From JBOFDP01 sp051647125 (GTDB taxonomy: Bacteria > Bacteroidota > Bacteroidia > Chitinophagales > Chitinophagaceae), in the NCBI GenBank assembly GCA_051647125.1, contig JBOFDP010000101.1, positions 1-11,701 on the forward strand: a stretch of DNA of 11,701 nt, written 5' to 3'. How positions within the stretch are numbered: position 1 is the stretch's first letter; every line of letters begins with the position of its first letter. Position numbers and translations under genes: made by a program. Below the pieces are notes generated by a model. That model saw nothing but the letters and a program-made list of their open reading frames with translations. It searched no databases and was not told where the DNA came from. Positions 1 through 8,300 of the stretch are shown here, one piece after another.

Positions 1-288
1 TTCTTGTGGAGATAAAGAGGATAAAATCATACGTGCTGTAGAAGCCCCTATCCCCGATACCTGAAGTAGTAATCTAAAACAATCTTTTTCTCCCTCTTCA
101 AAGAATCCAAATAATATCATCTGATCCTCTCTCACATGAAGATAGGTATACAGTTTCCCCTCTTTCATATCTTTTATTTGTTCAAAAGTACGAAGGCTTA
201 TCCATAATTCATACCCCACGCCATTAACATTAATTTGAATCAAAGTGGGAGTTACCAAAGCATATTTCCCATACAAAAATGCGTACAT
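1..288 (-). CDS. ruvA: RuvA, Holliday junction branch-migration subunit (N-terminal part, cut by window edge)
   Basis: Only the first 96 codons lie in the window, and the frame is open to the edge. RuvA binds four-way DNA junctions as a tetramer and loads the RuvB motor during recombination repair. Residues 1-62 fit the OB-fold domain I, including the family's INVNGVGYE segment (19-27) and LHVRED (50-55). E54 and D55 correspond to the acidic pin residues that sit at the junction centre in E. coli RuvA. Residues 70-93 show the helix-hairpin-helix stretch of domain II (LLLQVSGIGASTARMILSSL). The family is about 195-205 residues long, so roughly 100 residues, including the RuvB-binding domain III, lie outside. 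The ATG at 286-288 matches the usual N-terminus and has no Shine-Dalgarno. The gene is divergent from the one at 703. Identity rests on recalled family motifs and is very likely right. Confidence 0.95.
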   Translation of the reverse strand, partial: MYAFLYGKYALVTPTLIQINVNGVGYELWISLRTFEQIKDMKEGKLYTYLHVREDQMILFGFFEEGEKDCFRLLLQVSGIGASTARMILSSLSPQE

Positions 289-364
289 AATTTTTTAATT
301 TATATTGATTTAATAATAATTTTTTTATGTCAGAATCAACACATCAATACTTCGCAAATTTATG

Positions 365-397
365 CAAAGTTAGCATTTATAAAACTACAAATACAAA
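365..397 (-). promoter_or_regulatory. Candidate Bacteroidota promoter for ruvA
   Basis: Read on the minus strand there is TTTG (397-394), 21 bases, then TAACTTTG (372-365). This fits the phylum's -33/-7 pattern (TTTG and TAnnTTTG, spacer about 19-21). Transcription would start near 359, leaving a leader of about 70 bases before the ruvA ATG at 288. A second TAnnTTTG match, TAAATTTG (362-355), lies immediately downstream but has no -33 element at a usual distance. Pattern match only. Confidence 0.5.
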
Positions 398-667
398 ATA
401 CTAAATCTGTGATTTCATTATGTTAAAAATTGTTACTATACCTCTACGTTCTAAAATATATAATTTAATACTTAAATTAAGAATAAAGGCAATTTTTAAA
501 TTGTAGCCTATTTTACTATAATTGCAAAATTAATACGTAATGCTTTATCCCCTTAAACAAGAGTAATATAATTATAAATTTTATTCCTTTATATCACTTT
601 TTTTTGTGTAATAACTTATACATAAAGGATAGTTTTTAAAAAATATTCATTACATAAAAATTTAATA

Positions 668-675
668 TATATTTG
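668..675 (+). promoter_or_regulatory. Possible -7 box (TATATTTG) for the gene at 703
   Basis: TATATTTG matches TAnnTTTG and ends 27 bases before the ATG at 703, giving a leader of about 20 bases. The expected TTG at -33 is not present; only TTC (646-648) lies at the right distance (19 bases). In sequence this AT-rich an 8-base match with four free or AT positions can arise by chance, so this is weak. Confidence 0.3.
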
Positions 676-702
676 TTCCAATTAATTTAAATAAAATAAA
701 TT

Positions 703-1413
703 ATGACATATAAAAAATTTCAAATTGTAAGAGTACGTATAAAACATGACGATTTAATATCCTTATGTGATAATACTTTGAAGATTTTGCATAGTTTTGA
801 AGATGAATTAGACGAACTATTAAAAGGGATGATAAAATCCTTAGAAACAGCATTAGAAAAATTTAAAATGCACACCCATACCAAAAAAGCCTCAAGGCTG
901 ACCGCAAAAATAAAAATCCTAGATACAGAAAGAGATAAAAATTGGACAGAAATAAAACGAGCTGTTGCTTTTAATCTTACTTTAAGAAACCTCAACAAAA
1001 GTAACGCAGCAAAAATTGTAGATGAGTTTTTAAAACCTTATGGTAATGTAAAAATATTACCTTTTGATACACAAACTCAAATTACGCGTAATATGATAAA
1101 GGCATTAAATGATAAAGAAGAAATATATAATGCTATTTTAGAGTTAGAACTAATGCCTTTGTTTGAAGAATTAGACCATTGGAATGAAATTTTTGATGCT
1201 ATTTTTGTGCAACGACAAATAGAATATAACCAAGGACATGAATTTAAATACAAAGAAATAAGACAAATACTTGTACTAAATTATTTAGAAATCTGTACAC
1301 ATTTAGAACATCTTATTAATTTCCCATCAATACAAAAATATAAATGTATTTCACGTATTTTTGAAAAAATGAATGAATTAAAAATAGCTCTCATCAAAAA
1401 ATATCAACCTTAA
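703..1413 (+). CDS. DUF6261-like uncharacterised protein
   Basis: A 236-residue soluble protein with no signal peptide or membrane segment. It is predicted largely helical and rich in charged residues. By recalled pattern it resembles the Bacteroidota family DUF6261: a TERD motif near residue 75, a YGNVKILPFDTQT stretch near 113-125, an ELELMPLFEELDHWNEIFDAIFVQR segment in the middle part (in pieces: ELxxLxxxNxxFxxLxxxR) and a later KEIRQ followed by a Y-x-x-I helix. The role of this family is unknown to me and no catalytic motif stands out. The ATG at 703 follows an A-rich stretch with no Shine-Dalgarno, normal for this phylum. The gene stands alone on the plus strand, divergent from ruvA and convergent with pepT, whose stop codon it overlaps. 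Coding is supported by length and composition; the family call is moderate. Confidence 0.75.
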   Translation: MTYKKFQIVRVRIKHDDLISLCDNTLKILHSFEDELDELLKGMIKSLETALEKFKMHTHTKKASRLTAKIKILDTERDKNWTEIKRAVAFNLTLRNLNKSNAAKIVDEFLKPYGNVKILPFDTQTQITRNMIKALNDKEEIYNAILELELMPLFEELDHWNEIFDAIFVQRQIEYNQGHEFKYKEIRQILVLNYLEICTHLEHLINFPSIQKYKCISRIFEKMNELKIALIKKYQP

Positions 1414-2645
1414 TTATTTTTCTTAACAATTAAGGAAATAATTTCTTTCACTGTTTCAAAAGACTTATACATATCCTGCATACTTACAAATTCTTTTTTA
1501 GAATGGATCGCCATCATTCCTGTAAAAAGATTAGCACAAGGAAGTCCCATAAAGGATAATTTTGCTCCATCAGTACCTCCACGAATAGATGTAATTTTAG
1601 GTTCTACTCCTATATTTTTTAGAGCCTCTATAGCATAAGAAATAATATGAGGATGTTCGTCTAACACCTGCCTCATATTTCGATACTGTTCTCGTATATC
1701 TACAGTAAAACTACTTGAAGGATATTCTTGCATAATATTTTTTGCAAGTGATATAAGTTTATTTTCCTTTTCCCTCAATTCATCTTCATCAAAAGCTCTT
1801 ATAATAAAAGAAAGTGTACATTTTTCTGCTGTTCCTTCTTGGTGTACAGGGTGTACAAATCCTTGTTTTTCAGAAGTATTTTCTGGACTTCCTATATAAA
1901 AAGGAATTTGATGGAGAAATAAGCTACTTAATTTTAAGGCATTAACTAATTTCCCTTTCGCATATCCCGGATGAGCCATTACTCCTTCAAATAAGAAAGT
2001 CATACTATCGGCATAAAAATTTTCATTCTCTATAGTTCCGCATTCTCCTCCATCCAATGTATATGCAAAATCTGCTTTCAATATATTCATATCTAATTTA
2101 TCTACACCCTTACCAATTTCTTCATCAGGAGTAAAAAGTATTTGTATATCCCCATGAAGAAAAGAAGGGGTTTTAGATAAAAACTCTGCTAATGCCATCA
2201 AAATAGCTATCCCCGATTTATCATCTGCACCTAAAAGGGTATGACCATCAGCAGTAATAATATCATGACCTTTTAATTTTAATAAATAAGGAAATTCATT
2301 GAGGTCAATCACGATATTTTGATGTGGCAATATAATATTTCCACCAGCATAATTTTTATGAATTATTGGATTTACATTTTCTCCACTACAATCTGGAGAG
2401 GTGTCTATATGTGCAAGAAAACATACTACAGGCACTTTTTTTTTAATATTGCTTGGAATATTTGCCAACACATATCCATAACCATCCATCTGGGCATTTA
2501 TATTCAACCCCTGTAATTCTTGCAATATTAAATATGATAATTTTTTTTGTTTCTCTGTACTTGGAAAAGTATCACTATGAGGATTACTTTGTGTATCTAC
2601 TTTAACATACCGAAAAAATTTTTCTATAAGAGAATAGGCTAACAT
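1410..2645 (-). CDS. pepT: Peptidase T (tripeptide aminopeptidase, M20B family)
   Basis: A cytosolic di-zinc aminopeptidase that removes the N-terminal residue from tripeptides. At 411 residues it has the family's full length. All metal and catalytic positions known from E. coli PepT are visible, shifted by one or two: H79 and D81 (AHIDTSPD), D141 (LLGADDKSG), E175 and E176 (FTPDEEIGKG, catalytic Glu plus ligand), D198 (TLDGGE) and H381 (MAIHSKKEF). RGGTDGAKLSFMGLP at 355-369 is the typical C-terminal signature. The inserted dimerisation or lid domain falls around 215-325. The ATG lies only 6 bases after the rseP stop, so the gene is almost certainly cotranscribed as the last gene of the minus-strand cluster. 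There is no Shine-Dalgarno. Its stop shares TTAA with the convergent gene at 703, leaving no room for an intergenic terminator. Confidence 0.97.
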   Translation of the reverse strand: MLAYSLIEKFFRYVKVDTQSNPHSDTFPSTEKQKKLSYLILQELQGLNINAQMDGYGYVLANIPSNIKKKVPVVCFLAHIDTSPDCSGENVNPIIHKNYAGGNIILPHQNIVIDLNEFPYLLKLKGHDIITADGHTLLGADDKSGIAILMALAEFLSKTPSFLHGDIQILFTPDEEIGKGVDKLDMNILKADFAYTLDGGECGTIENENFYADSMTFLFEGVMAHPGYAKGKLVNALKLSSLFLHQIPFYIGSPENTSEKQGFVHPVHQEGTAEKCTLSFIIRAFDEDELREKENKLISLAKNIMQEYPSSSFTVDIREQYRNMRQVLDEHPHIISYAIEALKNIGVEPKITSIRGGTDGAKLSFMGLPCANLFTGMMAIHSKKEFVSMQDMYKSFETVKEIISLIVKKNN

Positions 2646-2651
2646 TAATTT

Positions 2652-3980
2652 TTATTTAAATAATCGCCAAATATCCAACCCAATAACCAATACCATAAAA
2701 CCTATTAACAATACAAATCCTATAGTAAGTAAAATTTCCATAATTTTAGGTGAGGGTGTTCTTCCTGTAATAATTTCATAAATAGCAAATAATGCATGCC
2801 CTCCATCTAATCCTGGTATAGGTAACAAATTCATCAACCCTATTGCAATAGAAAAGAATGCTGTCAGAAACCATATCTTTTCCCAATTCCATTGAGCAGG
2901 AAACATTTTCCCCATAGAGATAGGACCCCCTACGCTTTCTGTAAAGTTGATTTTTCCAAAAAATATTAATTTAAGTTGTGCCACATAGTTTTTTAAAGTT
3001 TCTACTCCCTCTACTATCCCTGCAGGTATGGCTTGAAAGAATGAATATTTTTTTTCAACTAATAATCTATCTGCAACCTCCTTATTAAAACCTACACCTA
3101 ATTTATTGCTTTCAATTTTAACCTGTTTAATTTCAAAAATTTGGTTCTCCCTTTGTATCGTTAAGTCAAGTGTTTTGCCCACATAATTTCGAATAGCTAT
3201 ACTAAAATCATGAAAATAAGATATAGGTTGTTGATTAATAGCTACAATATTATCTCCTTTTTGCAAAGCTATTTTTTCTGCAGTACTATGAGGCATGATA
3301 GAATCAATAGAAGCTAATTCCATACGAGGTTGAATAAAAGGCATTGCTGATTTTTTTATCACTTGTTTGATAAAATCATTCGGGATAAGCAATATCAACG
3401 TATCATTATCCCTTTTTACTTCTACTCTACAAGGTGTTGTTACTAAAATTTTTAAAGACGCCTCTCTAAATTTTTTAGGGGTTTTTCCATTAATACTTAT
3501 CAACTGATCTCCGTCTTTAAAACCCGCCTCATAAGCTACAGAATCCATTACAGCAATACCATAAGGTAAATTAGTAGCTGGCTGATACACTTCTCCATTA
3601 TGCCACAGCAAGCCAATATAGATAATCATACCTAAAATAATATTAAGCAGAACTCCATTGAGCATAATAAAAAGTTTTTGCCATCCACTTTTACTTCTAA
3701 ATTCCCATGGTTGTAGTTTTTGGTTCATAAAACTCTTATCCATAGATTCATCCATCATTCCAGCAATCTTTACATATCCACCAAAAGGCAACCAGCCAAT
3801 ACCATATTCCGTATGTCCGATTTTCTTTTTATACAACGTAACCCAAGGATTAAAAAATAAATAAAATTTATCTATTCTACAACCACACATTCTTGCTGCT
3901 ATATAATGACCAAATTCATGCACTGTAACTATTAGAGAAAATGCAAAAATAAATTGCAATAACTTCATCAATATCTCCAT
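2652..3980 (-). CDS. rseP: RseP-type site-2 zinc metalloprotease (M50B) with two PDZ domains
   Basis: An inner-membrane protease that cleaves transmembrane segments; in other bacteria its substrates are anti-sigma factors and signal-peptide remnants. At 442 residues it is close to E. coli RseP (450). The zinc motif HEFGH is at 21-25 in the first membrane segment. FGGYVKIAG (66-74) is the substrate-facing loop. A second membrane segment covers about 102-126. Two PDZ domains follow, about 138-205 (EAGFKDGDQLISING) and 222-292 (ALQKGDNIVAINQQP). NLLPIPGLDGGH (384-395) supplies the third zinc ligand, D392, in the next membrane segment, and a last segment covers about 414-436. M5 is an alternative start 12 bases downstream. 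The gene follows dxr by 35 bases and precedes pepT by 6. The dxr-rseP pairing is common in bacteria. No anti-sigma gene is nearby, so the substrate is unknown. Confidence 0.96.
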   Translation of the reverse strand: MEILMKLLQFIFAFSLIVTVHEFGHYIAARMCGCRIDKFYLFFNPWVTLYKKKIGHTEYGIGWLPFGGYVKIAGMMDESMDKSFMNQKLQPWEFRSKSGWQKLFIMLNGVLLNIILGMIIYIGLLWHNGEVYQPATNLPYGIAVMDSVAYEAGFKDGDQLISINGKTPKKFREASLKILVTTPCRVEVKRDNDTLILLIPNDFIKQVIKKSAMPFIQPRMELASIDSIMPHSTAEKIALQKGDNIVAINQQPISYFHDFSIAIRNYVGKTLDLTIQRENQIFEIKQVKIESNKLGVGFNKEVADRLLVEKKYSFFQAIPAGIVEGVETLKNYVAQLKLIFFGKINFTESVGGPISMGKMFPAQWNWEKIWFLTAFFSIAIGLMNLLPIPGLDGGHALFAIYEIITGRTPSPKIMEILLTIGFVLLIGFMVLVIGLDIWRLFK

Positions 3981-4015
3981 AAAAGGTATCTATTTTTTTT
4001 ATTAATACTGCAATA

Positions 4016-5197
4016 TTACAAATTTTTATTGACTTTAATTTGTGAATTTACAAACATTTCTGTTTCTTTTTCTGTAGCAAGGAGTTCCTCCATAGTAGGC
4101 TTTTTAATTATAGCAATTTTTTCCATTGCATTTAATATTTGGTCTGAAATATCATAAAATCTAATTTGATTTTTCAAAAATGCTTCTACCAATATTTCAT
4201 TTGCCTTATTCATAATACATGGGGCATTACCTCCTTTCCTTAAAGCATTATAGGCAATATTTAAACAAGGAAAAGTATGATGATCAACAGCTTCAAAAGA
4301 TAACCTCTCTTGAGCAATCAAATTAATTTTTTTGTGATATGGAGAGGCTATACGATCAGGATAAGAGAATGCATACTGAATAGCTAATCTCATATCAGGA
4401 GTACTCATTTGAGCCTTTAGAGATCCATCCATAAACTCAACTAAAGAGTGGATAATGCTTTGAGGATGGATAACTACTTCTATTTGATTTAAATTAAGAT
4501 TAAACAACCATTTAGCTTCAATAACTTCTAATCCCTTATTCATTAAAGAAGAAGAATCAATTGTAATTTTTTTCCCCATTTTCCAAACTGGATGTTCCAT
4601 GGCATGTAAGGCTCTTACTTGCTCCAAAAAATTTCTTTTTTTTCCTCTAAAAGGTCCTCCAGAAGCTGTGAGAATAATCTTTTCTATAGCATTTTCTGAT
4701 TCTCCTTGCAAACATTGTAATATAGCTGAATGTTCAGAATCTACAGGAATCAAAGTAGCTCCTCCTCTTCGTTTTGCCTCCATCATTAACTCCCCTGCTA
4801 CTACCAAACTTTCCTTATTGGCTAATGCCACTGTTTTACCACGCTCTAAAGCCTCATAAGTAGAAGATAACCCTACAGAACCGACAATAGCAGCTAGCAA
4901 CATATCATAATCTTCCTCTTTAGCAACATCACATAAAGCCTTTTCTCCTACCAAAATTTTTATATTTGAAGGTAATTGGCGTTTAACCTTGGAATAATCA
5001 GAAGACTTTCCTATAACAACCGTATTGGGTAAAAACTTAAGTGCTTGTTGAATTAATAAATCAATGTTATTATACCCAGAAATAGCGGCTAGTTGAAAAT
5101 CTTGCTTATGTTCTTGTAATACTTCCAAGGCCTGACAACCTATAGAACCAGTACTCCCGAATATGGCTATTTTCTGAGAGAATAAAGTATTTTTCAT
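4016..5197 (-). CDS. dxr: 1-deoxy-D-xylulose 5-phosphate reductoisomerase (Dxr/IspC)
   Basis: Catalyses the NADPH-dependent rearrangement and reduction of 1-deoxyxylulose 5-phosphate to 2-C-methylerythritol 4-phosphate, the first committed step of the non-mevalonate isoprenoid pathway in the cytosol. It is full length at 393 residues. GSTGSIG (14-20) is the NADPH-binding loop; ALANKES is at 124-130. The metal ligands are D153 and E155 (VDSEHSA) and E224; TASGGPFRG (177-185) follows. The flexible loop EHPVWKMGKK (201-210) carries H202, and IDSSSLMNKGLE (213-224) holds the substrate-binding Ser, Asn and Lys. HPQSIIHSLVEF (244-255) is also canonical. The start is the ATG at 5195-5197, just ahead of the nucleotide-binding strand; there is no Shine-Dalgarno. 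The gene heads a tight dxr-rseP-pepT run, with tamB 118 bases upstream. Its presence means the organism makes isoprenoids by the MEP route. Confidence 0.98.
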   Translation of the reverse strand: MKNTLFSQKIAIFGSTGSIGCQALEVLQEHKQDFQLAAISGYNNIDLLIQQALKFLPNTVVIGKSSDYSKVKRQLPSNIKILVGEKALCDVAKEEDYDMLLAAIVGSVGLSSTYEALERGKTVALANKESLVVAGELMMEAKRRGGATLIPVDSEHSAILQCLQGESENAIEKIILTASGGPFRGKKRNFLEQVRALHAMEHPVWKMGKKITIDSSSLMNKGLEVIEAKWLFNLNLNQIEVVIHPQSIIHSLVEFMDGSLKAQMSTPDMRLAIQYAFSYPDRIASPYHKKINLIAQERLSFEAVDHHTFPCLNIAYNALRKGGNAPCIMNKANEILVEAFLKNQIRFYDISDQILNAMEKIAIIKKPTMEELLATEKETEMFVNSQIKVNKNL

Positions 5198-5249
5198 ATG
5201 ATAATGTACTTTGAATCTATAAATTAAATAATTTTCCTTACTAAATTTT

Positions 5250-5257
5250 CAAAGCTA
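5250..5257 (-). promoter_or_regulatory. Possible -7 box (TAGCTTTG) ahead of dxr
   Basis: Read on the minus strand, TAGCTTTG fits TAnnTTTG and sits 52 bases before the dxr ATG, in the 118-base gap after tamB. A transcript would start near 5243. No TTG is found 19-21 bases upstream, so the promoter is incomplete by consensus. If real, dxr-rseP-pepT could be expressed independently of tamB. Confidence 0.35.
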
Positions 5258-5315
5258 CTATTTTTTATTATAATAATCTCATTTTTCTATTATAATTTTA
5301 TAAATAGTAGTTATT

Positions 5316-8300
5316 TTAATTTGAAATAGTATCTTTTTTTAGCTTAATTTTAGCTTTTTTCTTATTCTTAGTAGTATCTTTTTTAAAAGTAAATAAATCC
5401 TTAAACGAATTAAATTCTTTACGAAACCCTACACCCCCCCCCTGACGAGAATTTTTACCATAAGAATAATTTTCTCCTTGTGAGATAGAATTATTAATAA
5501 AAGCTCGGACATAAATACTTCCATCTTTTTTGATATTATAACGTGCCTCAGCATCTGGCAAAAAAGTAGCTTTGTTGGTCGTATTTCCCAAGCCAAAATC
5601 TCCTGCAGTACTTATAAAATAAGAAAATCTATTATCAAACAAATTTTGAGAAATAGAAGCTCCGAATTTCATTCTATCTACTAATGTATTACTAAAATTC
5701 CCCCCAGAGGAGTTTACTCCATATAAGTCTGTAATAATATTAAATTTTAGTGTAGGAGCAATCTTCGCAAAAGGTTTTGCTAATAAATTATTAATTTGAG
5801 AAGACACTGCTGAAGATAATGCTCCGGTAACACCACTTACAATAATGCTTGAGGTAATCATATTATCAGGAGGAGCAAAACTATTGGTAATAAATAAATA
5901 AGATGCCTGCCTTAATAATTCGGTTTCATTTCCTTGTATTCTATCAAAAAAAGTTTTAGTCTCTGGATTATTTTTTAATACATTACTAGAGGGTATTTCT
6001 AAATCAAATTTAAAAGAAGGTTTTAAAAGAGAATTACTAACTTTCATTAAAATATCAACAGGTCCTTTAAAATTTCTAAACTGATCTATCACTAGACTAC
6101 TAGTAGAAGAAGTCCCATTGGAGGAGATAAGAGCATTAAAATCAGCATTGGGAATATTATATATTAGATTAATACTTACTTTTCCATTTACATCTCCTGT
6201 CCATTCTATATAATTATTAAATCGAGAATCCACCAATAATAACCTTTCAGCATATTCAATAGGTAAATTATACGATCCCTTTTCTATGTTATATATGCCA
6301 TATAATCCAAAATGATTTTGAGGATTAGAAATAACTCGTAAAGTACCTATTCCTTGAGTTTGAATCTTCTCATCTCCAGTATTAGATGTCCATATATCTG
6401 CAGCGATAGTAGATTGAGGATTAATATCTACCAAAATATCCATTAATAAACTAGCCGTAGAATCTCTTTGAACAACACTATCTTTAGTCTTATAATTTTT
6501 AAATGTAATAAAACTTCCCAAACTGTTAGTTTCGGTACTACGTGAAGAATAAATAACAATCTTCGCCCCCTCTAAAGGATAGGCTTTAGCTCTCAAAAAA
6601 ATTTCTTTATTATTACCCGTTATATCAAATGTACCTTTTGCTTTAGCTACCAGACTATAAACATCTCCTGTTTTCATATCTGTGTTAAATACCATAATTC
6701 CGGGGGTTCTTATATGCACTCCATATTGTAAGTAAGAGAATAAATTTTTTTGTAAAAAATTTCCTTTTATATATCCTATATCTTGTGATACGTCATGGGT
6801 TTTAAATATAGTTTCATCAAAAAATAATAGACTATCTCTTAATAAAATTTTCATCGTATCTACGACATAGTTTACTTGCGTATAAGCAATTTTTAATAAG
6901 ACCTTAGGGATATTTAGATCTCCATTAATACTTATGTTCTGACTACGTTGTGAAATATTAATATTTCCTTGTACATTGGCATCTATATAATCAAAAACTG
7001 TCGTTATATACGGTTGTATAAACCCAATAGGTATAGATGTTATATTCAAAGCTATATCACTTTTTTTATCTCCAAAATTGATATGTCCTATAGAAGAAAT
7101 TGCAAAATTTCTATCCTCATTTTTTATATCATAATAAATATCCTTTTTTAACGGATAATAATTACCTGTAAATACAGGATTTCCTATAGCAATATTGTTT
7201 AATAGCAAATTTTTAAAAAATCCTTTATACTCAATAAATGTTTCCTTCCTCCCATTAAACATATTACGAATGTTACACTGGAAAGTAAATAACCCGTTAA
7301 GCTTAGTATGAAAAGACTTTAAAACATCATTAAACCCTGATAAATCTAACTCGGAAAGAGTAACCTGTATAATTTCTTTCTTTGCTTCATCATCATGTAT
7401 AGGTCGAATAATTAACTGCTCACTTTTGCCTACTTCCTGAACAGATAAAAAACTATCCGAAAAAGGTACATGGTTGCCCCAATAAAAAACACCTTTTTTA
7501 TTGGTTCTATACTTACGTTTCAAGACATCTATAGCAATGTCATTAATTTTTAAACAAACACTATGATTTTTTAAAAATAATAATTCATTATCAAAGTGTA
7601 CATTACCTAAAATGCCCCTATTATCTGTAGAAATATTTAAGGATAAATTATTTTTCTTAACTTGAAACTGAAGGTTACCACTTCCTACAAAATTATACTC
7701 ATTATACATTAATTGATCCATATTAATACGGAAATCTAAATTTTTTTCTTTACCTTCATTTTTAATAGAAAAGTTTTGTAAGCTTAGTGTTCCATATTCT
7801 AAATTTTTTACTAAAACGTTTGCTGTAATTTTTTTTGTATTTTCTTGATACAAAACACCTACATCTAAGGTATCTATATTTCTTAATGGATAAGAAAAAT
7901 AATGATTTAAAGATTTTAGGTTATGCGCTTTCAATAAAAATATAAAATCAGATAACGTTGTATCTTGTTTATTTATAACGTTAAATGTGTAATTCGTGAT
8001 ATAAGTATTTATAAAATAATTTGCAATACGTTGTAATGAGAATGATTTTTTATTACATTGCAACCTTCCTGTTATAAGATTACTATTAAATCCAATATTC
8101 ACATCTTCATTGGCTTTATCTTGATAATCATATTCAATATTATAAAGATAAAAATAATCCTCTTTCAGAGAAGAATAAAGAGCCAGTTTTGGACTTTTCA
8201 ATATAATATTTTTTTTATTATTAACCTCTTCTATGGAGGCTTCAATTTTTCCAAAAACACTTACACTATCTCTCAAAATAAGTAATGAAGAATCTTTAAA

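Larger units (their letters stand above)
289..702. other. 414-base divergent intergenic region
   Basis: This lies between the starts of ruvA (minus) and the gene at 703 (plus), so both genes are read outward and no terminator is expected. It is very AT-rich. It holds the ruvA promoter candidate (365-397), a -7-like box for the plus gene (668-675), an 8-bp AT-only inverted repeat with a 3-base spacer (461-479) and a short dyad, CAATTT-TT-AAATTG (490-503), flanked by GGC (488-490) and GCC (506-508). I find no tRNA, no credible small gene and no repeat array. The one open frame starting in ruvA antisense (235-426) has no coding character. Confidence 0.6.

Noticed and set aside
235..426. Plus-strand open frame of 63 codons starting inside ruvA antisense.
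   Set aside because: It overlaps the well-supported ruvA N-terminus and its start region, has low-complexity composition and resembles no protein.
461..479. Inverted repeat TAATTTAA-TAC-TTAAATTA in the intergenic region.
   Set aside because: It is made only of A and T in the arms and is short; such dyads are expected by chance in sequence this AT-rich.
525..532. Third minus-strand TAnnTTTG match (TAATTTTG) upstream of ruvA.
   Set aside because: It lies about 240 bases from the start codon and better-placed boxes exist at 355-372.
4599..4859. Plus-strand open frame of 86 codons within dxr.
   Set aside because: It lies opposite the most conserved part of dxr, including the metal-binding motif, which explains its lack of stops.
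5286..5306. AT-rich dyad (CTATT ... AATAG) just after the tamB stop, considered as a terminator.
   Set aside because: Only five outer base pairs form, with no GC stem, so it does not support a terminator call.
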